DNA of 20,610 bases from a virus: positions 1-20,610 of IMG/VR virus record IMGVR_UViG_3300007760_000117. One strand, given 5' to 3'. The notes beneath the pieces are model-generated. The model had not been told where the DNA came from. It did no database searches and saw nothing but the letters and a program-made list of their open reading frames with translations. The translations under genes were made by a program, and so were the position numbers. Below are positions 8,325-15,001 of the stretch, one piece after another. Each line of letters opens with the position of its first letter. The first letter of the stretch is position 1.

Positions 8325-8855
8325 TCATTTTTTTTCCAATTTTCTTTGCAAATAATAACCTTCGGCCTTGAGTCTCTGATAACGTGCCTTTCGGTATGCT
8401 ATACTTTTGGCAGTTTTATTTCTTTCTCGTTCCTTTTCATTGTATGAATCGGCATTTTCTCGACGATAATCTCTTGCTTGTTGGTTACGTTTTTCTCTAT
8501 CCTGTTCTTTATTTTCTGCATATTTCTTTCGTGCTAATGCATTTCTTCTCTCTTTAACTTCTGGTCTACTGTTGTACTCCAATCGGTATGCTAGTTGTTT
8601 TTCAGATGGTTCATACTTATTTCTTCTCTCTTTCCTTTCTTCTTCTGAGAGTGTAGGATATACTCTAGGTCTGACACCTTCGGGTGCTAGACCATCAGCA
8701 ACACGTTGCTTGTTATGGTCGTAATACTTCTTGCCATATGCTTTGCGTTTCGGATTATTCGCATGTGAATTCTTCTTCTGAAGTCGTTCCTTATTCTCTT
8801 GATACCACTTTGCTCGATACTCTTTTCTAGTCAAACCATCTTTGGTTAATGTCAT
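8325..8855 (-). CDS. Lys/Arg/Tyr-rich helical protein, 176 aa
   Basis: I do not recognise a specific family. The protein is very basic and hydrophilic, with repeated units of the type Y-x2-(K/E)-x-Y-x2-N-K-(E/Q) (WYQENKERLQ, YYDHNKQRVA, KYAENKEQDR, DYRRENADSY). Such repeats form long charged helices and resemble Tyr/Lys-rich linker helices found beside HNH domains in phage proteins, but no HNH or other catalytic motif is present. A GGAG precedes the ATG by about 10 bases. It is served by the promoter at 8926-8955 and ends at the next promoter. DNA or RNA binding is likely from the charge alone. Confidence 0.75.
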   Translation of the reverse strand: MTLTKDGLTRKEYRAKWYQENKERLQKKNSHANNPKRKAYGKKYYDHNKQRVADGLAPEGVRPRVYPTLSEEERKERRNKYEPSEKQLAYRLEYNSRPEVKERRNALARKKYAENKEQDREKRNQQARDYRRENADSYNEKERERNKTAKSIAYRKARYQRLKAEGYYLQRKLEKK

Positions 8856-8891
8856 TGTCTTAAATCTCCATAATCTAACTGTTCATCAATC

Positions 8892-8912
8892 GGTCAAGAC
8901 CATTTCTCAACC
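8892..8912 (-). promoter_or_regulatory. 5' leader hairpin, copy B
   Basis: Minus-strand GGUUGAG, loop AAAUGGU, CUUGACC: a 7-bp stem identical to copy C while the loop differs. It lies between the promoter at 8926-8955 and the ATG at 8855. Confidence 0.5.
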
Positions 8913-8925
8913 TTCTACAATACTA

Positions 8926-8955
8926 ATTATACCATATTGGGTATGCCTATGTCAA
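8926..8955 (-). promoter_or_regulatory. consensus sigma-70 promoter (copy B)
   Basis: TTGACA (8955-8950), an 18-base spacer ending ATATGG, and TATAAT (8931-8926) on the minus strand. The hexamers are perfect with an extended -10 TGG. The -35 begins nine bases after the stop codon of the 56-aa gene. It should drive the Lys/Arg/Tyr-rich protein. Confidence 0.92.
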
Positions 8956-8963
8956 GCTAAAAG

Positions 8964-9134
8964 TCACTTTTTTTTCAATATTCTACGAATATTTTTCACT
9001 ATAGTCGTCAATCGAGTGATTCTATCATAGTTCTTATAATCAGCATGATCCTTCAGATGGCCGTATTCTGACAATTCGTTGAATCGTTTTCTTAGTGCAT
9101 CTTTGTGATGTGCTTTCCACTCTTTGTTGTTCAT
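8964..9134 (-). CDS. small basic hypothetical protein, 56 aa
   Basis: The protein is MNNKEWKAHHKDALRK..., mostly basic helix, ending RRILKKK. The ATG overlaps the stop of the 78-aa gene by one base (TGATG), and GGAG lies eight to ten bases upstream, so the start is well supported. The stop is immediately before the promoter at 8926-8955. I do not recognise the family. High Lys/Arg/His content suggests nucleic-acid contact. Confidence 0.7.
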   Translation of the reverse strand: MNNKEWKAHHKDALRKRFNELSEYGHLKDHADYKNYDRITRLTTIVKNIRRILKKK

Positions 9135-9370
9135 CAATTGCTCTCCAATTTAAATCCGATAGTTTTCGGTGTGTACGTACCATACGTAACTAATTGTCTC
9201 AAAACCTTATCAGGTAGAACACTGAAAAGATCGAAATCGAGATCCTTTGATAAGGATTTGAGTTCGTTTTTCTTCACCGACCAATAGACATTCGGTTGTA
9301 TTTCTTTCTGAATGTTTGCCAATGCACGTTGCAACTTCTGTTCTTTCTTCTTCTGTGACTTCTTTGCCAT
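9134..9370 (-). CDS. small basic hypothetical protein, 78 aa
   Basis: A Lys/Gln-rich N-terminal helix (AKKSQKKKEQKLQRAL) is followed by a mixed region ending TIGFKLESN. An AGGG-type ribosome site precedes the ATG at 9370. It follows the 57-aa membrane protein by 11 bases and overlaps the 56-aa gene by one base, forming a four-gene early unit behind the promoter at 9826-9855. Function unknown. Confidence 0.68.
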   Translation of the reverse strand: MAKKSQKKKEQKLQRALANIQKEIQPNVYWSVKKNELKSLSKDLDFDLFSVLPDKVLRQLVTYGTYTPKTIGFKLESN

Positions 9371-9381
9371 TATATAATACC

Positions 9382-9555
9382 CTACTTAGTTTTTTCAATT
9401 ATCAGACGTTTCAGACTTCCATCACGAACTGGTGTATATGCTAACATCAAACCAACCACTCCAAGAATCAAAGCAGCCATTGGTGATAACGTCGATAATT
9501 CCATACCACCGACTGAACCAAAAACCAAACCCATACCTGTCAAATACCTAATCAT
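9382..9555 (-). CDS. small membrane protein, 57 aa
   Basis: Starting at the ATG at 9555, seven bases after AGGAG, this reads MIRYLTGMGLVFGSVGG... with two hydrophobic stretches (about residues 4-18 and 26-40) split by a polar turn, then a basic C-terminal tail (VRDGSLKRLIIEKTK). This suggests a hairpin in the inner membrane with cytoplasmic ends. It is preceded by the 64-aa gene and followed by the 78-aa gene, and fills an otherwise empty 190-base gap. Small membrane proteins are common in early regions of T4-like phages; function unknown. Confidence 0.75.
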   Translation of the reverse strand: MIRYLTGMGLVFGSVGGMELSTLSPMAALILGVVGLMLAYTPVRDGSLKRLIIEKTK

Positions 9556-9565
9556 TGTATATCTC

Positions 9566-9760
9566 CTAATGATTTACGGCACGTAACCGAAATCTCAAAT
9601 CGTCGTGAATGGTCAATGCTGTGAGATCGTCATCACAGAAATCATCATAGGTTTCACCCCATGCATCTTCAGCAGTGTAAATGTTGTCATCTACACTAAC
9701 GATCCAATAAACTTCCTCAGATACTGAGGATTTGACTAACTGACCTTTTTTGTACTTCAT
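9566..9760 (-). CDS. small hypothetical protein, 64 aa
   Basis: The sequence MKYKKGQLVKSSVSEEVYWIVSVDDN... alternates strands and turns like a small SH3-type or beta-barrel fold, with an acidic centre (YDDFCDDDL). GGAG lies five bases before the ATG, and both come right at the end of the 99-bp promoter/leader repeat, so it is the first gene of its unit. No catalytic residues are recognisable and no function is assigned. Confidence 0.72.
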   Translation of the reverse strand: MKYKKGQLVKSSVSEEVYWIVSVDDNIYTAEDAWGETYDDFCDDDLTALTIHDDLRFRLRAVNH

Positions 9761-9791
9761 TGTAACTCCATAATCTAACTGTTCATCAATC

Positions 9792-9812
9792 GGTCAAGAC
9801 CATTTCTCAACC
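9792..9812 (-). promoter_or_regulatory. 5' leader hairpin, copy A
   Basis: Same 7-bp stem and AAAUGGU loop as copy B, within the 99-bp repeat, between the promoter and the first gene of the unit. Confidence 0.5.
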
Positions 9813-9825
9813 TTCTACAATACTA

Positions 9826-9855
9826 ATTATACCATATTGGGTATGCCTATGTCAA
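9826..9855 (-). promoter_or_regulatory. consensus sigma-70 promoter (copy A)
   Basis: TTGACA (9855-9850), an 18-base spacer ending ATATGG, and TATAAT (9831-9826) on the minus strand, with an extended -10. It directs the four small genes from 9760 to 8964. Confidence 0.92.
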
Positions 9856-9896
9856 GCTAAAAGTGAAGTTTTTTCAACTTTTTTTCGTTTGGGCCG

Positions 9897-9935
9897 AAAA
9901 AAAGGCATCGAATGTCTCACCGACACCCGACACCT
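9897..9935 (-). terminator. Rho-independent terminator
   Basis: On the minus strand a 14-nt arm (9935-9922, AGGTGTCGGGTGTC), a GGTGA loop (9921-9917) and a 14-nt arm (9916-9903) pair fully if G-U pairs are allowed, and the stem runs straight into seven T residues (9903-9897). It lies 38 bases after the last gene of the structural-type block and just before promoter copy A, separating the two units. Confidence 0.85.
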
Positions 9936-9973
9936 ATTTAGACGCATGGGAACGAAAAAGGTTTAGGTTATTT

Positions 9974-10141
9974 TCAACTTTTTTTAGAATCTCTCCACGT
10001 TTTTGGTTTCTTGCCTTTCCCCTTTCTTCGATTGGGATCACGATTGGTGTTTTTGAGTCGATTTCTCGATTTCTGCTTACGTCTGACTTCCGTTTCTAAA
10101 TGTTCAAAATCTTCGTTGTATTTTGAAATGTCTACCTTCAT
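9974..10141 (-). CDS. small basic hypothetical protein, 55 aa
   Basis: MKVDISKYNEDFEHLE is followed by a strongly basic tail (RRKQKSRNRLKNTNRD... KGKGKKPKTW). I set the start at the ATG at 10141, which follows the stop of the SegE-like gene by eight bases and has AAGGA about 12 bases upstream. The ATG at 10168 would add nine residues, overlap that gene and has no ribosome site. It is the last gene before the terminator. Function unknown; the tail could bind RNA or DNA. Confidence 0.65.
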   Translation of the reverse strand: MKVDISKYNEDFEHLETEVRRKQKSRNRLKNTNRDPNRRKGKGKKPKTWRDSKKS

Positions 10142-10149
10142 TTTTGATC

Positions 10150-10605
10150 TTAATCCTTTGCGAACCATCGGTTCATAATGTTTGAATTGTAATATTTCCG
10201 TTCCCCATCGGGAAACGTCGATGTCAATACATCTTCCTTGAATTGGTATTCAGTTTCCGTGTACCCCAATTCCGATTTCGTTTTGCAAAATTTTAATATC
10301 TCAAAATCAAACCCCTCTTTCCCTAATGTTTCGATTTCTTGGTTCAGTTCATCACATGAACCAGTGTACTCTTTCCAATCGGACTCTTTCTTGACATGCT
10401 TCCGATTGACTCGGCCCTTGACTTTCTTTCGTCTGGTGAACACCAACTGCTTCTTCCCGATGTATGACCTACCTGTGTCCTTACGTGTAATCCGATATAC
10501 GAACCCGAAATAATTGGTTGGTTGAATTTCCTCATTCATCCGTACCGTTCGGTGGTATACATATTTATCTTCAAGTGTCCAATGCCCTAATTCCATCACA
10601 ACCAT
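10150..10605 (-). CDS. SegE-type GIY-YIG endonuclease-like protein
   Basis: A 151-aa protein. 'FGFVYRITRKDTGRSYIGKKQL' at about residues 33-54 carries the paired V-Y and Y-I-G elements of a GIY-YIG nuclease. 'SDWKEYTGSCDEL' near 75-87, 'YTETEYQFKEDVL' near 115-127, with the Glu expected to bind metal, and 'YYNSNI' near the end fit the SegE-like GIY-YIG family. In T4, seg genes are free-standing homing endonucleases that spread into related phages; many relatives are fixed as conserved genes. The start may be the ATG at 10605 or the one at 10596, which overlaps the upstream stop as TGATG. Neither has a strong ribosome site. Confidence 0.78.
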   Translation of the reverse strand: MVVMELGHWTLEDKYVYHRTVRMNEEIQPTNYFGFVYRITRKDTGRSYIGKKQLVFTRRKKVKGRVNRKHVKKESDWKEYTGSCDELNQEIETLGKEGFDFEILKFCKTKSELGYTETEYQFKEDVLTSTFPDGERKYYNSNIMNRWFAKD

Positions 10606-11639
10606 TTCTTGAAATATTTATTGAAATCTTCCTTACTCCAATTATTTGCTTCAATTTCCTCACTGGACATATGTCGTCCGATTTCTGCTCCGATTTCCGA
10701 TGGGGTGTACATTTCTCCATCATAATAGACGTTCTGAATCTCAAAGTTGTCCATTATATGCTCATTGTAATCATATGTCTTATCTTCCGTACCCAATATA
10801 AAGAAATCCAGAATATTGTCGGTAAAGTACTTCTCTGCCATGTCAAATAGTTCTCTGGTCATACGAAATAGGGCCATTTTTGCTTTCTTGACCAACTGAT
10901 GATTAGATCCGTGTACTGTTTCAATCTTATCAACTATACCCTTCTCTTTGAGAGATTCATCGGGATCAAAACCTTTAACTATAAACCCCTGACCACCAAC
11001 CCAAAACAGTTTTGCGTGATCCAGATTTTTACTGGCATGAGACAAATAATCTGGATACGATGATCCTTGCTCTGGGGCAAATGCAAGATAGACATCAATC
11101 AATTCAGAACTATTGCTCTTTATAAACTTAGATGCATGGTCAATGATAGTCCTTCTCCATATCACATCCCAATTATGTAAAAAGTTTCCATCACCCGTTC
11201 TACGCATGAATTCCCTAGCAAACTGGTGTAGGTCAATCCATCTCCGACCCTGACTATCTGGTGAACTGAATATATCAAAATCTCCTTGAAATAGAACATC
11301 ACCCTTAACCTCAACCAATATTCCACCAGCAGTCTCCACTCCCTCTAGCATCAAAATTCCTGATCGAACATCTTTGATTTTAGTTGTGACTGATAGAGAT
11401 TTGGCACTATTCTGCAAATCAAACAATGTGGATATACCATCAATATCGGTAACGTGAAACCCTTCACTTTCCTTTGCTACATTCTGCATCCTATCAAGCA
11501 TCGGTTTGGATAAGGGAAATGGCAATGTGAACTGCCTTGACATCCAGTACTCGTATGGTTTTGCTCTAGTACCCAACCATGCCTTGATTTGTGGTGTTGC
11601 CCTTCTGCGTTCCAAGATGAACTGTTTGAATTTTAGCAT
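10596..11639 (-). CDS. tandem paralog 1 with capsid-targeting-like N-terminus
   Basis: A 347-aa protein. The N-terminus MLKFKQFILE resembles the T4 capsid-targeting peptide MKTYQEFIAE and ends in I-L-E, a fit to the (I/L)-x-E cleavage rule of the T4 prohead protease. The conserved domain follows: PLSKPM at 42-47, FHVTDIDGI at 61-69, SLSVTT at 81-86, a Gly-rich AGGILVEVKG near 104-113, and SQGRRWIDL at 129-137. The same blocks occur in the 336- and 554-aa neighbours. The C-terminal half differs and is unrecognised. Candidate internal capsid protein; the activity of the shared domain is unknown. Confidence 0.75.
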   Translation of the reverse strand: MLKFKQFILERRRATPQIKAWLGTRAKPYEYWMSRQFTLPFPLSKPMLDRMQNVAKESEGFHVTDIDGISTLFDLQNSAKSLSVTTKIKDVRSGILMLEGVETAGGILVEVKGDVLFQGDFDIFSSPDSQGRRWIDLHQFAREFMRRTGDGNFLHNWDVIWRRTIIDHASKFIKSNSSELIDVYLAFAPEQGSSYPDYLSHASKNLDHAKLFWVGGQGFIVKGFDPDESLKEKGIVDKIETVHGSNHQLVKKAKMALFRMTRELFDMAEKYFTDNILDFFILGTEDKTYDYNEHIMDNFEIQNVYYDGEMYTPSEIGAEIGRHMSSEEIEANNWSKEDFNKYFKKWL

Positions 11640-11641
11640 AT

Positions 11642-12652
11642 CTATACCTTGTATTTCGTTGGGAAATTCTTACCCATCTTTGCATTGAGAACTATTCTAC
11701 CGTTTAGGTTTTTGATCTGTTGCATTTCATCACGCAAGAATCCACCTTTATCACCCATTTTCACAATTGGGCCCTTATAACCAGACTTTTTTAGACTAGA
11801 AATCAAATCTTTTGCATCATAATCCAAGTGCGAAACTGATTTGCTATACACCTTTGATGGATGATAGATAACCTTTAGGATTTTGATTTCTGATAAAACC
11901 AATTCATCCCATTCCGTTTGATCTCCAGATCGTTTTCCCATCGTGAGCATTTTTTGTATCTGTTCTAGGTGTTTCTTGTTTTTGAGAATTTCCTCGATAC
12001 CATCCATATACCACTTGATTGCCCCTGCCTTTTCCTTTCCTGTACCATAATCTGATATTTCTGTCCAACTCTGAATATTATCACTTCTCCAATATTCTTC
12101 TGGTGTATCATAATCTGGTACTGTGACCCCATAATGCTTCTGTAACTCAGGATTCTGATTCTGTGCTTGAATTATCTGTTCATGCCCCTTCTGACGCATT
12201 TGTTGAATGTCATTCACAAAATCCATCCAACCTTCAAACACCTCACTGTGCCAATGTCTCTGGTACAATTGACCTGTTCTCAACCACCTACGTCCTTGAG
12301 TATCTCTAACAGTGGCAAAATCCTCTCCCATTTCCATCACAACTGTACCTTTTAGAACACAATAGACACCACCTTCGGTCAAAATTCCACCACCCTTGAT
12401 AAAACTATCTTCCGCACCCCTCATATCGGTCATGGTAGAGATTTGGTTCTTTTTACCTTGCATCCTAGCAAGTCCAACCACATCTTCCTGATCGGTGATA
12501 TGCATCCCATAACCTTCACGTTTAGCATTGGTTATTCGTTCCCACATGGGTTGTGAAAATGGGATTGGATACTCGTACTGGTCATCAGTGAAAATCAACT
12601 CTTTGATTTCAGTGGCAGTACCTTCTGTGATGAATTGTCTAAAGGTTTTCAC
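11642..12652 (-). CDS. tandem paralog 2 with capsid-targeting-like N-terminus, GTG start
   Basis: A 336-aa protein that starts with GTG, overlapping the upstream stop as GTGA. The N-terminus MKTFRQFITE is the closest of the three to the T4 capsid-targeting peptide and ends in I-T-E. Shared blocks: PFSQPM at 31-36, GMHITDQEDV at 49-58, QISTMT at 70-75, ILTEGGVYCVLKG at 90-102, TQGRRWLR at 118-125. The middle is Gln-rich and helical, and the C-terminus (YKGPIVKMGDKGG) is unlike the siblings. Likely virion-internal if the targeting peptide is real. Divergence from its neighbours shows the duplication is old. Confidence 0.75.
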   Translation of the reverse strand: MKTFRQFITEGTATEIKELIFTDDQYEYPIPFSQPMWERITNAKREGYGMHITDQEDVVGLARMQGKKNQISTMTDMRGAEDSFIKGGGILTEGGVYCVLKGTVVMEMGEDFATVRDTQGRRWLRTGQLYQRHWHSEVFEGWMDFVNDIQQMRQKGHEQIIQAQNQNPELQKHYGVTVPDYDTPEEYWRSDNIQSWTEISDYGTGKEKAGAIKWYMDGIEEILKNKKHLEQIQKMLTMGKRSGDQTEWDELVLSEIKILKVIYHPSKVYSKSVSHLDYDAKDLISSLKKSGYKGPIVKMGDKGGFLRDEMQQIKNLNGRIVLNAKMGKNFPTKYKV

Positions 12653-13104
12653 TTTCTGAATCTCCGCATCACGATCTCAGATAGAGCAATACCAGACACA
12701 AATGGGATTTTTGCTTTTTTGATTTCTTCTAAATCCTCATCTGACATGCCTTTGATTAGTTTAGTCAATTTCTGCATGGTTGGTGATGTTGGGTCTACTC
12801 TGTCGATCTTACCGAATTCTTTCTTCAGATTTTTGATCTGTTCTGGTGTAAACCCTTCTCGTTGGTATCCCTGATGTTTTTTCTGAAGTCTGCGTTCCCG
12901 ATTAGGATCGAAATCCCTGTCCAAATAGATGTCGGTTTTTCTATCGTAGTACAACCCTGCTTTCGGATCATAATACAATATCATACCGATCTCATGGAAA
13001 TAAAATGGGCCCTCCATATCAGGCATCGGTGGATATTCCTTCGGATCTATTAGATTTTTACCAAGTACCTTGTACCCGTCTACAAGTTCCCTATAAGTTT
13101 TCAT
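12649..13104 (-). CDS. protein with OCRE-like aromatic octamers
   Basis: A 151-aa protein. MKTYREL at the N-terminus also recalls the T4 capsid-targeting start but lacks an I-x-E motif. Residues 43-66 form three octamers, LYYDPKAG, LYYDRKTD and IYLDRDFD, the pattern of the OCRE (octamer repeat) motif known mostly from eukaryotic RNA-splicing proteins. The rest is charged helix (KNLKKEFGKIDRV) ending MRRFRK. It lies between two paralogs, with a TAATG junction upstream and a GTGA junction downstream, so it belongs to the same operon and probably the same structure. Function unknown. Confidence 0.72.
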   Translation of the reverse strand: MKTYRELVDGYKVLGKNLIDPKEYPPMPDMEGPFYFHEIGMILYYDPKAGLYYDRKTDIYLDRDFDPNRERRLQKKHQGYQREGFTPEQIKNLKKEFGKIDRVDPTSPTMQKLTKLIKGMSDEDLEEIKKAKIPFVSGIALSEIVMRRFRK

Positions 13105-14768
13105 TAGATTCCCCTTTTTGACTGCAACCAGACTGATGGTTTGTAATCAGGATCTTCATATTCAATAAACCTATCAGTTGCCTTTCCTAAAATTTCTTCC
13201 ATATTCTGTGTTGTGAACATTCCCAATGCAATAGCAATTCCATAGGCAAACAATCTATGACTTCCACCATCCTTTGATCCCAAAAGATTATATTTGGTAT
13301 TTTTCTCTGCTGTAAACATCCACTCAACGAATGCCTTTTTGGTTGCATTTGTAGGTCTGAAAATACTTGTCGAGACTCCCTTATCAATACCTATAAGTTG
13401 ATACTGAAATGGATTGATGTATTCATCCATTTCATAATACCCACTGTAATCTTTATAAAGTGGGTCTGCTGATGTTTCCTCAATTGCCTCGATGCCGAAA
13501 ATTTGTTCCAGATTAACATTCTCTTTCCAAGTTGGTATCATCACTTCTCCACCCAAACTTATCATTAATAGTTCTGGATGGTCTAAATCTGCATCAACAT
13601 ACTTTATTTTCTCTGCAAGATCTTCACCAGCTGGAATTCTTTCTGATGGAGGTACTGCACTATTAACTAATTGATCTACCGTACCATTTTGTACTGACTT
13701 AAAGTACTCTTGGGCCCGCAGTTCTATCACCAAATTTTCATAATGCTTATCCTTTGGTCTTTCGGCAGTTTTTGAATACATTGCATCAACAGGTATACCA
13801 GCAGAATTTCCCATCAATTCTATTTCCACAGATCCCATCCACTTTGTTGCACCAATCAAAACCACCTCGAATTCGTTCATCGAGATTTCATTCCACGAAC
13901 CATATTCATCTTCATCAGTTTGCATCATCATTTTCTGAATTTCATCCAGAAATCCCTTCTTCATTATCTTCTCCGCACCATCATACCACTGACGAACTAT
14001 CCACCCTTTGGTTTTCTTGTCTGGTACTAATTCTGGACGTTCAACTCCACCAAATTCAAATGGTTTGCCTACTTGCATTTTCAATTCAGCTGCTAATTCA
14101 TGAGTCATTGGTATACCACGTTTGGTGTTAAGAAGTACCCATTCCTCATCAATATATGAACCCTGATAATTTCCAAGTTTCAATTCCCCTGCTTTCTCTG
14201 ATGCAAGGTTATCGTCCTTATAGATGTGGGCAAAATTTCTCATGTATAGATCTTTGGGGAATTTCTTAACGGCACTGAGCATTATCTCACGTTTCAATTC
14301 ATGAAATAGTTCGTGCAACTTTTCTACAACTTGGAAAAAGTGCCTTTGTGATGTTGATCGTTTTGCTTGTGTTAATAGATTAGAAATACGAATCCATCTC
14401 CGACCCTGATTGTCTTGCAATGACCAAAAATCACTACCCGATTCAAGAACTGGATACCCGTGAACGATTGTCCAAACCCCACCAGTAGTGGCAATACCAC
14501 CTTTAAGCAAGTCTTTCATCACACCTCTTGGTGTTGTCATGACCGAAATTTGTCTGGCCGAATTTTGGATTCGTATTAAGTCGTCTATCCTATCGGCATT
14601 GGTGATGTGGATACCATATTTTTCAGTTGATTCTCCCTGTAATCGAACCATCATCTTTTTGGATAGTGGGATATGTGAATGTTCGTTGAACACCAACCAA
14701 TTAACTTCTTCTACCGCTTCAATCAATAGTGGTTGTTCTTCAGTGATGAATTTTTTAAATCTCAACAT
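13104..14768 (-). CDS. tandem paralog 3, long form, capsid-targeting-like N-terminus
   Basis: A 554-aa protein. The N-terminus MLRFKKFITE ends in I-T-E and is followed by LLIE at 14-17, a second possible (I/L)-x-E site. Shared blocks: HIPLSKKMM at 32-40, GIHITNADRI at 52-61, QISVMT at 73-78, IATTGGVWTIVHG at 92-104, NQGRRWIRI at 120-128. About 200 extra residues at the C-terminus carry no motif I recognise. AAGGA lies eight bases before the ATG, and the start overlaps the 65-aa gene by 14 bases. Candidate internal or injected virion protein, in the manner of T4 Alt or the internal proteins. Confidence 0.77.
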   Translation of the reverse strand: MLRFKKFITEEQPLLIEAVEEVNWLVFNEHSHIPLSKKMMVRLQGESTEKYGIHITNADRIDDLIRIQNSARQISVMTTPRGVMKDLLKGGIATTGGVWTIVHGYPVLESGSDFWSLQDNQGRRWIRISNLLTQAKRSTSQRHFFQVVEKLHELFHELKREIMLSAVKKFPKDLYMRNFAHIYKDDNLASEKAGELKLGNYQGSYIDEEWVLLNTKRGIPMTHELAAELKMQVGKPFEFGGVERPELVPDKKTKGWIVRQWYDGAEKIMKKGFLDEIQKMMMQTDEDEYGSWNEISMNEFEVVLIGATKWMGSVEIELMGNSAGIPVDAMYSKTAERPKDKHYENLVIELRAQEYFKSVQNGTVDQLVNSAVPPSERIPAGEDLAEKIKYVDADLDHPELLMISLGGEVMIPTWKENVNLEQIFGIEAIEETSADPLYKDYSGYYEMDEYINPFQYQLIGIDKGVSTSIFRPTNATKKAFVEWMFTAEKNTKYNLLGSKDGGSHRLFAYGIAIALGMFTTQNMEEILGKATDRFIEYEDPDYKPSVWLQSKRGI

Positions 14769-14952
14769 CGTCCAATTCCTTTATGTATACTAGAATTCTA
14801 TCTAATTTTGCTTCTATGCGAACAAGAGTTTCTGACAATGTGGTGTCACCCAATCCCAATTTATCCTGTACCACATCTGGTACAGGTATCGGTGATGCCT
14901 TGATTGCTGTCTTGGCAACATTCCGTAAGAGATTTTTAGGTCTGAGACTCAT
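14755..14952 (-). CDS. small hypothetical protein, 65 aa
   Basis: MSLRPKNLLRNVAKTAIKA has a basic amphipathic N-terminus. A Pro-rich turn (SPIPVPDVVQD) and a C-terminal heptad-like helix (LVRIEAKLDRILVYIKELDD) that could form a coiled coil follow. I chose the ATG at 14952; an upstream in-frame TTG at 14964 is only one base from the GGAG. The spacing from GGAG to this ATG is long (about 13 bases). It overlaps the start of the 554-aa paralog by 14 bases. Function unknown. Confidence 0.6.
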   Translation of the reverse strand: MSLRPKNLLRNVAKTAIKASPIPVPDVVQDKLGLGDTTLSETLVRIEAKLDRILVYIKELDDVEI

Positions 14953-15001
14953 GCTAAAATTCAAACTCCAATCCCTTATTGAATCTTAGCATGATTTCCC
15001 C

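Larger units (their letters stand above)
8866..8964 (-). repeat. 99-bp promoter/leader repeat, copy B
   Basis: This stretch reads identically to 9766-9864. It runs from the Shine-Dalgarno region of the 176-aa gene back through the leader hairpin, the -10, the -35 and the upstream TTTTAGC. A diverged third copy lies at about 8229-8323. Perfect identity over non-coding DNA between two different genes points to recent duplication or gene conversion. Confidence 0.93.
9766..9864 (-). repeat. 99-bp promoter/leader repeat, copy A
   Basis: Identical by eye to 8866-8964. It carries the consensus promoter, the leader hairpin and the GGAG site for the 64-aa gene. It begins a new transcription unit 33 bases after the terminator at 9897-9935. 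Confidence 0.93.

Noticed and set aside
9852-9947. 31-codon minus-strand ORF (MRLNRCRVSV...)
   Set aside because: It has no ribosome site and runs through the terminator and into the -35 box of promoter copy A.
9863-10099. Plus-strand ORF of 78 codons and other plus-strand ORFs across the window
   Set aside because: They lie opposite minus-strand genes or over the terminator and have rare-residue, Phe/Ser/Cys-rich sequences typical of antisense shadows, with no ribosome sites.
10615-10622. AATAAATA, a near late-promoter motif before the SegE-like gene
   Set aside because: It lies within the end of the 347-aa coding sequence, misses the consensus first base and is too close to the next start.
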